DNA of 64,000 nucleotides from Sipunculus nudus (Eukaryota; Annelida; Sipuncula; Golfingiida; Sipunculidae): contig CM049316.1 of assembly GCA_026874595.1 (NCBI GenBank), positions 32,343,339 to 32,407,338 on the forward strand. Reading direction: 5' to 3'. Each line of letters opens with the position of its first letter. The stretch's first letter is position 1. Positions 48,262 through 58,885 of the stretch are shown one piece after another. The notes below the pieces were generated by a model. That model worked only from the letters and a program-made list of their open reading frames with translations, did no database searches and had not been told where the DNA came from. The translations under genes were made by a program, and so were the position numbers.

Positions 48262-48362
48262 TTTCAGCAGCAGTAGCTGAAAAGTGGAGTCGGGGATTGA
48301 ACCGGTTCCGTGTAGCCCTAAATGGACTCGCACCAGCTCTCTAACTAACTACAAAAGTGGCA
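48262..48362 (-). mobile_element. tRNA-like / SINE remnant
   Basis: The minus strand carries CCGGTTCAATCCCCG, a perfect box B, preceded by a box-A-like TTAGTTAGAGAGCTGG. The rest does not fold as a normal tRNA in my reading, so it is called a remnant. A plus-strand frame just downstream (48371-48676, Ser/Lys/Pro-rich) is unidentified. Confidence 0.5.
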
Positions 48363-48984
48363 CGTAGAGTTTGATTCAAGTATTTTGGCTTCCGGTGTAT
48401 TGTAAAGAGAAGAATAGAAGTGACGTGTACAGAGGTTTTTTAGAATGCTACACCAAGCCAAGCACAAAAGGATCTGAGTCGCCTTGCCAGGTCAGCTCCA
48501 GAACAAAGAGGGACCAAGAAGCGAAGTCAAGCAAGGGCAGCAGCCACACCCACTCCTGTACACCACCTTCACCCGCACACAGACGGCCCACTCGCTTTTT
48601 AACATTCCCGAAAGTATCTTTGTATAAGAATAGTCTAACAGTAAACTTTTTTCTTAGATTTAAACAAAGATACTGAAGGAGCCACACGTTTCAGTGCTTG
48701 CAAAGATAATTGGAACTCGCATTTCTCAGAATCAGCTAAATTTTACATTTGCAATGGGTTTTCACCTTCACTCTTAGAACAAAGGGAGAATCGTTAATTC
48801 TCACTCAACGCAGTTCGCCAGGTTAAATACAGGCAAAGCACTTTGTCAGGATTTATCTTGATTTTCTTCTTATACATAGTTACTGAAATTAGAAAAAAAT
48901 AAACTTAAACAGAAGAATAATTTTATTCAGTAAAATTAAAATAAGAGAGAGAGAAGACGAGATGAGAAGCAATGATTTCCGGTC

Positions 48985-49020
48985 GGCTGCTATACCACCG
49001 AGCTACCAAAGAACTCCAAC
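48985..49020 (-). mobile_element. tRNA-derived SINE head fragment
   Basis: The minus strand has TTTGGTAGCTCGGTGGTATA, the box A end of family B SINEs; the rest is missing. Confidence 0.5.
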
Positions 49021-49397
49021 TCCTCTGTGATGAGTATTAGCACACTTATAAGGAACCAACCAAAAGACGTCCCATGACTTTTACATAAAGCAGGAAGCAC
49101 TGATGACTGATATGGTGTGGTGCATAATTATAAAAAAAAATTTACACCTGTTCATTGATATTACATCCAGATACCTCGAGCTTAAGAAGACAATGCGGAA
49201 ACGTAAATGACAACTTCCGTGCCTACGAGGCAGAGGATTTTTAATTGACCCTCATTAAGCATTTTCAATATTTCTAATTAGATAATATATGACAGGCCAT
49301 AGTCAATAAAGAAATAAATCTCCTATCATTGTCTGCGAAGAAACACCTCAAATTATGAGCCATCAAAAGAAGAAAATTCAAAGGATATTTATATATA

Positions 49398-49555
49398 TTG
49401 TTACGAAGACAAATTGCTCAGGGGAAAACACTGGGCCGATCCCGGATTCATACCCATCTTGGTGGCGCCAAAGTCCGGCGTCCCAACCGCTTCGCTAGAA
49501 AAGCAATCTTCACTCGCGAGACAATTCAGTCCGCTTTTATGTCACCCCGTAACAA
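49398..49555 (-). mobile_element. tRNA-derived SINE, family A copy 4
   Basis: A complete 158-bp copy with TTGTTACG and CGTAACAA ends, flanked by ATATAT on the left and TATA on the right. Box A (minus strand TAGCGAAGCGGTTGG) is intact. Confidence 0.85.
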
Positions 49556-50330
49556 TATACACACTTCATCCTTATTCATTTGATATTCCAACAAGCTGAC
49601 CATTTATTATAAAAAGAAACGGATGGGTTAGTACCTATACAGATAGATCCAATGGAGCAAGAGGGACCAATGTAGTCTGATGTCAATCCATTTACGGTCC
49701 TCCCCAGGTGTTCGGCTGGAAGATAGTCAGTAAAAGACCCATTTAATGTAGAAGCACAGACGTCTCGTGCTCGGTCCGTCTCAGAGACTAATTTATTTCT
49801 TATGCGGTGACATATATAGAATGAATCAAGTTTTATACCCTCTACTGCGCGTGCTCTTTCAGAATTTATGGGATAACTCTTTCATACTAGCGAGTCGGCT
49901 GTTTCTACTTCATCATATGTGTTATAATCTATATATCCCTTTTAACGAAAGACATCTTGATAATAGAGAAGATATATTCAAAACATAGAGGCGTGTTTTT
50001 TTTTCCGGGAAACGATGTGGAAACTTTGATATACGTGATTAACTTTCAAGATATCCGACTTGATTTATCAAGTAATTGTCATGTTTAATGACGCCATTGC
50101 TTAATCTTCAAGATCTTACCAATGGAAAATTTTAACAATTATTATCTTTCATCAGGTGTCCTGTTATCCTGTGAATACATCCGACGTGTATTTACATATA
50201 TTGTAAAAGAGATTAACATACATATAAACCCATTAATAATATGAGGATACCATCTGTTCTGCATCATTATAGATGCCGTTTCTTCCTTAATTACATGGCT
50301 TTTTTACATAACTAGCATTATACCTATAAT

Positions 50331-50575
50331 TTTCGACATGCGCCCTGTGACATCCGAGTTTTAGTGTATACCAAAAATGGCAACCCTGTGAACCGTTGCG
50401 AGAAACTAGGAGAAATAAGCTGTCAGAGTTCGGTAAAGGTGCGGGTATGCGACACGAAAGTACTCCGAGGACAGAATCCAGGCGAGGATCTACGGAGATT
50501 TGTGTTGACAAGGGGACCTGTCTTTGCAAGATTAAAGCGGAATGACGCTTTTTGGACCACGCCCTTACCTTCTCA
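50331..50575. repeat. CGACATGCG dispersed repeat, member 4 (longest)
   Basis: Begins TTTCGACATGCGCCCTGTGA, has AAAAATGGCAACC, GTCAGAGTTCGGTAAAGGTG, and ends AATGACGCTTTTTGGACCAC. It joins the left part seen at 19617, 23136 and 36271 to the right part seen at 46945, and so shows that these belong to one element. Confidence 0.7.
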
Positions 50576-51397
50576 TTGTAGGAGGATTACCGATCGTCGC
50601 AATTATATTATTCTCCAGCTACACTAAAAAGATGACTATGACAGTATTTCCTAGCACTGAAAATAATGTATCGATCCTTGCACTTACCCAGGTTCTTCCT
50701 GCCTAGCATTGTATAATGTATTTTATTTAAATGATGTACACGCTGACCGTTGTATAACATCAGCCGAACCATCCAGGTATATCCAATATGGTGACTATCT
50801 GTGACTTGTCAGGTGACAATAGCCCTCGGTCTCAGGCCCCGTGACAGGTGTTTCGAGTTGATCAATAGAGGCTACATTACCGTGTGAGTGCTACATGAGC
50901 ACGAGCCCAGGCTGCTACACCTGTTTAGCGAGATAGCACATATACGGCTGTAAGCGGCCAATCAAGCCTACAGCAATTGATTACGAAGCTTTGTCTACTC
51001 TCATTATCATGGTTAGCTCGAGTGAGGTTGAGGTTAAGTTTTCATCCATGTTTGACTGTCTGTCTTTTCTATCTTTACCTTTCAGTTTGTTCGGTCGAAT
51101 TCTACCATATTAGAGCGGGTATGTTATAACAGTTTCCGGTGTCTGTCGCAGTCTATTGTTTTTCTAATTTTGCACGTTGTAAAACGCCTTGTATGCTGTA
51201 TTGAACACTCCCCTCAAAGAGGCCAGTTTTCTTTGAAGAGGTTAATTAGCTAGGTTAATGAATAGGTTAATTAAAAGCAATATTCACCTTTTAACCCTCT
51301 TCTGTCTGATGGTGTATGGCTAATCCTATGTCTGCCTCTCGTACTCTATATTTTTCTTGCCTGTCTCTCTGCGTATTACTAATACACTGCCTGCATG

Positions 51398-51400
<3 letters not shown>

Positions 51401-51469
<69 letters not shown>
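51401..51469. repeat. CT microsatellite
   Basis: (CT)34, pure. It lies in a pyrimidine-rich area. The Ser-Leu open frames through it are by-products. Confidence 0.97.
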
Positions 51470-51471
<2 letters not shown>

Positions 51472-52141
51472 TATTCCATGTCTGTTAATGTGGATGTATA
51501 ATTTAAAGTTTGTCCGGCTGCCTGAATCTCACTTTCAGTCCCTGTCTTATTGTGTGAGTGTACATAATCATCTGTTCATATGCCCGTTTCTCTCAGTCTA
51601 TAACCGCTCTTGTTCCAGGTACAAATACATTATTTCAAAAAGGTGCGGGGTAGGGATGGGATGAGGGGGGGGGATGCTCTCATCTCCCTGATCCTGACCA
51701 GTCTTAATAACATATACACACAGTTAAACCTAACGCATTTGCTAATTATCACAGTACAAAAGAAAACGTACCGGATGGAGCCGTACCATGTCTAATTGTA
51801 CTAAAGCAAATGTTAATTATACACGAATGTAATTTAGCAATAATGCATAAACCTAAACTGCTCATCAAATGTTGATGAAAATAAATGTCTCTACATGTAT
51901 AATATAGCGATGTACTATGGGACAATAAACGTCAGGATTCTTAGGAATGGAATGACATTCCATATATCTGTAGCAGGGATGAAATTACCATTTCCTGCCT
52001 GTATCACTGTGAAACCTTCTTTTAAAAAAATAGGTCGTGTTTTGGAGCAATGTTCGAATAATAATTTAATGAGACTACACGAAAACATTCTCATTTAAAA
52101 CCAATTGGGCGTTATTGAAACGGTGATCTATTATATGACAT

Positions 52142-52145
52142 GATA

Positions 52146-52179
<34 letters not shown>

Positions 52180-52181
52180 TA

Positions 52182-52233
<52 letters not shown>
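52142..52233. repeat. Compound AT then AG microsatellite
   Basis: An AT run (52142-52180) is followed directly by an AG run (52181-52233) with one AAA interruption. Confidence 0.95.
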
Positions 52234-52238
<5 letters not shown>

Positions 52239-53187
52239 AATTATTAGCTGAATTCTTACCCCTGGCCTTCAATATATCTTAGGAAAACAAACCAAGGTAT
52301 AATGACAGGTAAAATTAACCACAGAGGATATTTTTTACAGGTCATATTTTGAAACGTAGATATAAAACTTTATATACAAAGTTTTGTTCACATTTAAAAT
52401 AAATGAAACCGTTATACACTGTATTCCATTACTTTACATTAGAATTCCAGACACCCGAACACCATATTAAAGCAGAAAGCGCGTTAATGTCGTGATATGA
52501 TAATGGAGATAGTGATAGTGCAGAGTGCATTAAGGGCAGGGATGCCACAGTATCAGCTCCAACAGAGTCAGTCAGCTCCAACGCGTCCTTTTGTTAACTG
52601 AGGCTCAAACAGAGCTTGGTTCCTTCTAGATGGAAGGCCAAACCACAAAATAATATTGTCCTACCGACTCTTGGAACCTAAAATATGGTGTGAGCTCGTG
52701 ATATTATATATTTTTCTTTTTTTTTTTTTGGTTTCTTCACCGGTTCTCACACAATATGCCATGGAATTTTGCCAGTCTGCCTAAAAAATTGGGTTTCAAT
52801 TCTTCAAATGGTATATATATATATATGTGTGTGTGTGTTCAACACTACATTAGTCCAATTTCAATACATTTGTTCCCTTCTTTTAGGAAATGCATGCCAT
52901 AGCACAAATTTAAAACATTACAAAGGACCCAATCATCATTTGCACAAAAATGAGAAAATTTTGATGCACGAAGAATAGGGGCAGCAAATCCGAAGAACAA
53001 TACTTTTTTTGTTTGGCCTGATTGATGGTTCAATCATAAGATACAATAGGAGCTCGGGGAACTGTCGCCGTAAACACTATAGTTCCAATCTGATTTTCAA
53101 CAAGATAAACAGGGAATGGAGAATCTAAATTATATTGTAATCCATTTGAAGGATTAATTAGAAACTAAACCCTATAACACATATATC

Positions 53188-54150
53188 TTCTAATACTTAT
53201 AAAAGGAATTCAGTTCACGTTTGTTCGCAATGTTCTCTAAAACCGCATTGTGTACAATATTGTGCCATACATCATATAAAGGTTATTATCCCCGCAGTGA
53301 CATAGGCGATATGAAAATAAATAATTTTTAATATACATATAATTTTTAGTGATTTTACCGTTTTTCTACCGAGCACAGTCGAACTGCCTTCGGCAATCAC
53401 CGGAATGCGTGCATCGTGGTCACTTAACCTCTAACACTAAGGACTATTATTCATATGAATAACGCTTGCTTTCAGTGAGGGATTTGACCCACGTGCGTGG
53501 TCAGTAAAAGAGAAAAACACATGTTTTTCGCTTTATGAAATGGAGAGTTCAACCCAGGAGGATTAATGACAAAACCTAATTCAAGGTCCCAATTTCAGGA
53601 ACAGGGCTGGGGGGGGGGGGGGGTGTCGGCGGTTTCAGGCCTCAAAATTTGTCTAATACAATGAAAAAAATGTTGCGGTGGCTGAAAATGGGATACGGAC
53701 CCACTGCATGGAGTCCCGCTGGGACCGCTTCTGCTACTTACGATGTATGCATATTTCTGTTTCCTTCTTCAGGAACAGTTTCCTTGCGACGTACATTTAA
53801 TTTATTTTTTATGTGTTCCTCACATCAACCTATTCTTTATACGTCGAACGATAGAAACCAGTCAAATATCAACGAAACATTGCATGCCTCCGCGTCTCAT
53901 TCCGGTTCGCAATGTAAACCATCACTGACAAGGTCTTCAAGGTAAACGTACCGGGGTATTATTTTTGCCACGAGCACAGCGCCACAAAATATCAGTAAAA
54001 AATTATTTGTACATATCGTATTCCGAGAGTATTCCACTAAAAATTTGTATTTTCTTTTAACTATTATAATAAAAAATGAGCCAACATTCAATATATCAGT
54101 AAATAAATCTCCCAAACCGCGGTAAAAAGCCCGGTATACCGGGTTTATCA
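53188..54150. repeat. 1-kb dispersed repeat, copy 2
   Basis: Aligns with 42452-43528 in the same orientation, with indels. The nested G-run element here has a longer G tract (53609-53623). Confidence 0.85.
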
Positions 54151-54256
54151 GCTAGCAATTGATATTTTCCATTTAATATTGAGGTAAATGTTATCTGTTG
54201 ACTATCTTAAATATAAAATATCCTCAGGTGCCTTAATAGTTTCTTTATTTAATACA

Positions 54257-54482
54257 GGGGCGTATCCCAGGATTCAGGAAGGGGGGGGGGGGGTGCGTTC
54301 CAACCAGGAGGACTTATAAAATAGTAATTTAAACTAAAATTCCTGAAAAAAGGTCCCCAGGTTTGGAGGGGGGGGGGGGGGGTCACGGCCGTAAAATTTG
54401 GTCTGAACCCCTAACTAAAAGGTTGCGGCAACAGGAAATGAGGGGTCCGGACCCCCTGGACCCTCCCAATCCTCCGCTTATG
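54257..54482. mobile_element. Short dispersed element with G-runs, copy 2
   Basis: CAGGGGCGTATCCCAGGATT at the start, two G homopolymers, and GGGGTCCGGACCCCCTGGAC near the end. Same family as 26421-26625. Confidence 0.65.
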
Positions 54483-55655
54483 CAATAAACATAAAATAAT
54501 GCCAATTAACGTCATAGTCATCACAACCTAAATAAATCATATTCAGATAAGTGGATTTGAATAAACAAAATATCATTGTAAAAGCTGTAAAAAATATTTA
54601 TAAATAACTGTTTAAAGTTTTAAAAATAAATAAAAATATCCTTTCAAGGTATAATACCGAAGGGACAAGAGGTACTGTACTCATGTGCAATATTACTATT
54701 TGAGCCCTTCTGAAAGAAACCAACTTTCTTTTAATATGGCAGAATACTTCATTTATCTCCGCAGCGTGGATTTTTAGTCACCGATTATCAGAAATTTCTT
54801 AGCAGATAACAGTTGTATGTTTGTACCTTTTTACTCACTGTCAAATTTAAGTTTGTCAGATTAAGCAAAAGGTACATTTGTGTGCATCATTATCTTTTCA
54901 GCTTAATTACATCATTTTGAGCTGCAGTGGAGGTTACTATAAAGGTACACACACATGTGTGTGTTTTTTTAAAGAAGATAAATCCAGTTGGGTAAAGATT
55001 TACTAACATACGAAGTTGCCGCGAAACACTTGAGATCTAAGATAGAATCCTTTCACCTTACCTCTTTAGGCCCGAGGTGGTCATTGGGCCAAACAATGCG
55101 CGGGTGTAGTATGTCTGTGCGTCGGACATTAGAAATCTGTTATGTTATTTACATACACGGCAGCACCCCGGGATCAGCTACGTCATGGCTCATACAAACA
55201 CACTTGAAAACGACGAAGTAGCCGTTGAAAATGACGACATATTATACCGAAGCCACATATCCTGTTACCACACCAGGTTACGAAAGCAGCATTCAGGATG
55301 AACTGCCATGATTAATATCTCATATACATGTTTTACTAGAGGATATGAACTAAATAAGATGAAAAAAACGTATTTGTTGGATACAGCTGTTTTTAATGCA
55401 ACTTGACTATACTTTTTAACAAAATTGCGTACACATGCACGAAAGAATACTCCCAAATAAGGAGAATCGATTATATGATTAAACATCCAAGACATACATA
55501 TTTTGCGGAATCGCTTGCTCCCAAACGTTTTCATTAAATGGAATGCATTTTGTTTCGACCATAACATGCTTATTCTAATAATAACTTCGAAAAGGAATAG
55601 TAAGGAAGCATACTCTAAATGCGATGATTCATTTTTCTTTTTCTCGAAAAGGACT
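54483..55655. other. Upstream region, no gene recognised
   Basis: AT-rich sequence. A 77-codon plus-strand frame at 54988-55221 has no recognised domain. Confidence 0.5.
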
Positions 55656-56127
55656 CTTAAAGGGGCCCAATCACATATTTGACCTTTATTAACTAAAGGT
55701 AATCCCTTGGAGCTTTAACAAAAATAGGCTAGAAAACGTGGATATCACCACACACAGGCTGCTTGTTTGGCTTATATAAGCATGTTCATAATATGTGGGG
55801 GCCAACTAAAATAATCAAAACAAATTCAAAAACGGCATCTGGTAGCAAGTCAGATAAGCCAGAGCTTTGCAAATTGTGTTTTGCAACAAGTGACCTTTCT
55901 ACCTCCGCATATATGCAACCTACCACCTTAGGTTACATGTTTTCCCATTTGTCAACAATGCTGTGTTTACAAACAGGTTGTTGATTAACAAGTTCATTCA
56001 TCCATCACGAAGGCCTAATAAGAACTTTCACAACCAAATCTACCCTTAGATCAGTAATATATACACAGAGGAAGCGAGAAATCACATAAATTCTTTTTTA
56101 AAAGGTAAGTGAATGGGCACCTTTAAG
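55656..56127. mobile_element. MITE with CTTAAAGG terminal inverted repeats
   Basis: A 472-bp element. The left end CTTAAAGGGGCCCAATCAC and the right end, read as complement, CTTAAAGGTGCCCATTCAC match at 17 of 19 positions. No coding capacity. A lone GGGCACCTTTAAG at 15036-15049 may be part of another copy. Confidence 0.8.
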
Positions 56128-57744
56128 TCTCGTTTTTTTTTAAAAGATCACAGTATAGGTGATCGCGAAACTTAGGTATTGCGAGCAATTCTGATATGTT
56201 TTATATCATAAAGTGATACCACATTTACCAGAGTAGTGACTTATCAATTGTCTGAGCGGATTCAGATAACTGAAATTAAATCTGTTTCATATAATTCCAA
56301 TGAAATGTTAGTAGGTAACATAAAAGGAAAAAAAAAATAAATTTATCTGGGAATGTTCCGTTTTCTAGATTTAATGCATGAAATTCCATCACAGAATATA
56401 CTCGTCCGCTCATTTCCATGTTTCATATTCCAATCGAATGTTAGTCGTATCAAGAGATATACAGGAAAGGTTATATATCTTGCGTATTCAAGATTAAATC
56501 AGTTCCATGTTATTCCGTCACAGGAAACATATTTTCAATCATTTCCATAATTCATAATCCAATTAAGTGTTAGGCCAGATCAGATAATAAAAAAAATAAA
56601 GCATCCATAACGTCACAACTTTTACCCAGTGGTTGCCTAGCAATGCTTGTCTTGCATGTTGAGTCAGTTTTCAATTTTTTAAACATTCCGACTCATGTTT
56701 TCCGGGCACGTAATCAGACAACGGCCTTCAGGGTGCTTTGATATGAAGCCCTAACGGCAACTATTTTGAGGGCCAATTGCCTGCACAGCCATTAATCAAT
56801 GGCGAGCACAGCCAGACAAATGAAAGGCCAAGGATTCATTTTATGCGGAACTCTCCTCAACTTCCGTTTATCGATGGTAAAACGCGGTAAAAAAGCAATT
56901 GGCCGATAAGGAAAGGAAAACGAGGACATGATATTGCACGAACCTTCCGCGCGATAAAACAAGAATTACATTGGCTGTGATGACAGAACGCCATCCTGTG
57001 ACCGTGTTTTCGGCAATTCTTCAATAAAATCTGTTTGCTAGGTTATAAATATTTTTTCTTATTCTTGTTATAATGACAGGGGTTGACCCAAAGTGGTCTG
57101 TAATTTATAGTCGCTTGCTGTAAGGCTCTGTGGGTCGCATTCTCGTACATGGTCGCGGTCACAGAGGCTTCTCCTGTTCCCTTTTAATTTCCAGAATGAC
57201 TATATATGATACACCGTGTCTAGTCGTTAACAGTACACTTTAATAATTATGCTTTTTGGCAGGTGGTTTCACTTTGCGTATCAGAGAAGTTTAATTAGGT
57301 CTCGGCTGCAAGGTTACTATGGCAACCGACAATGTTTGAATGTTCTCGGGGAACAAATTATCAGGTTCTTACCAAAGTGACCATTCTAGTGCTTAAGTTA
57401 GTATAAGAACTAAAAACTGAAATTCCGTACAGCAAAGATTTAATTATCCAGTATAATCATATTTACTAGTTGGTTGTGATTTCAACACTGGAGCGATTTC
57501 AAATATTAACCAAGATCTAGGTGCTCATAAAACGGCCTTGTTCAAGACAAGAGGCCTTGTCATTTCAGCAGGCAGGCCAGGGTCATTAAAGATTCATATC
57601 CCCCAGAGTTTCGAGACGTTCTGCACGAAACGATCTCATCTGGTGGTTCAGCTTTCAATCCTGCTGTATACAGTATCTTCAGCCGGGATCTTGTTATTTT
57701 GTACACTTATGGACTCTATTTGGAAAACGTCATTTATATTAGAG

Positions 57745-57746
<2 letters not shown>
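56128..57746. other. Upstream region, no gene recognised
   Basis: Contains a local duplication of a TCCGTTTTCTAGATTTAATG / ATTCCATCACAG-type block (about 56358 and 56485). Otherwise nothing. Confidence 0.5.
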
Positions 57747-57805
<59 letters not shown>

Positions 57806-57839
57806 TATATATATATATCTAAATATATATATATATATC

Positions 57840-57892
<53 letters not shown>
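57747..57892. repeat. Long AT microsatellite
   Basis: About 146 bp of AT with two CTAAAT interruptions. Confidence 0.97.
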
Positions 57893-57894
<2 letters not shown>

Positions 57895-57895
<1 letters not shown>

Positions 57896-58178
57896 CAAAG
57901 TAATACACATAGAACTTCAATACATCATAGTGAAAGTGCTCAAAGAATACATGGGAGTTAATGTACCGTATACAATTAGTTTTACTTCATGTTCAAAGTA
58001 ATACACATAGAAATTCAATACATCATAGTGAAAGTACTCAACCATGCGGGGGGGGGGGGGCAGTTAGTTTTACTTCATATTCAAAGTAATACACATAGAA
58101 ATTCAATACATCTTAGTGAAAGTACTCAACCATGCAGGGGAGCTTTAATAATGTATCGTATGAAATAAAATTTACTTC
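57895..58178. repeat. Tandem repeat, three units of 88-98 bp
   Basis: Units start with TCAAAGTAATACACATAGAA at 57895, 57993 and 58081. The second contains a G-run. A 17-bp inverted partner of AGTTAGTTTTACTTCAT (58062) lies at 58336-58352. Confidence 0.85.
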
Positions 58179-58407
58179 CTGGGCCTGGGCCCCAACCTCG
58201 ACCCCACCGGACCTAATAACCTCAAATTAATCCTACCTATTATGGCGAACTTCACCCGCATATCTGTTCAGTTCAGTTGGTACCTGAAGAGTGAGCCGGC
58301 TGGTCAGCTGTACTCTAGAAACAGTTCTGTCGTACATGAAGTAAAACTAACTGAGAGAGAGAGAGAGAAAGTAATGGAGATTGGAACCTTTCTTTAACAG
58401 ACATTGG

Positions 58408-58413
58408 TATATA

Positions 58414-58460
<47 letters not shown>

Positions 58461-58462
58461 GT
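58408..58462. repeat. AT microsatellite
   Basis: AT repeat with minor interruptions. Confidence 0.9.
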
Positions 58463-58529
58463 ATTCCATATTATTTTTTATTATATGTTATATATATAAT
58501 TCTTTTTACTCCTTTTTTTAATATCTATT

Positions 58530-58885
58530 GGTGGAGGTAGCCGTTTTTTAGGTGAATATACATCTGCAGAATTCTGACTAGACAGGGTAATATCACACAC
58601 AGCCTCTGATATTACATCTTGGTTTTAACCAGGTTCTGTGTCTCCTGCACCTGCGGGTCCGAGGTGTGTTATCTCCCTATTGTTGGGTCATATCATCTAG
58701 GTCACCCGAAATTCGCACTCGTTAATAAGTGAAGCCCGGCTGTATGGCACGATCCTCCCATTAAGCCTGCACTCGTCCCTTGGTGGGGCCGAACGTGAAA
58801 ATCTCACCGCCTCGCCTTATATTCGAACTCACGATCTCCCGCATTTGAGTCCTTCGCTCTATACCACCGAGCCACAGAAGCACGT
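58530..58885 (-). mobile_element. tRNA-derived SINE, copy 2 of family B
   Basis: The minus strand starts with GTGGCTCGGTGGTATAGAGC (box A region), then GTGAGTTCGAATATAAGG (box B region), and a body that aligns with 17369-17769. The head resembles a tRNA closely enough to suggest a tRNA origin. Confidence 0.82.

Larger units (their letters stand above)
49556..53187. other. Upstream region, no gene recognised
   Basis: Includes the best copy of the CGACATGCG repeat (50331-50575), the CT array at 51401, the AT plus AG array at 52142-52233 and a short TA/GT run at 52811-52838. No gene is supported. Confidence 0.5.

Noticed and set aside
51316-51664. Ser-Leu repeat frames on the plus strand
   Set aside because: They come from the (CT)n array, not from a gene.
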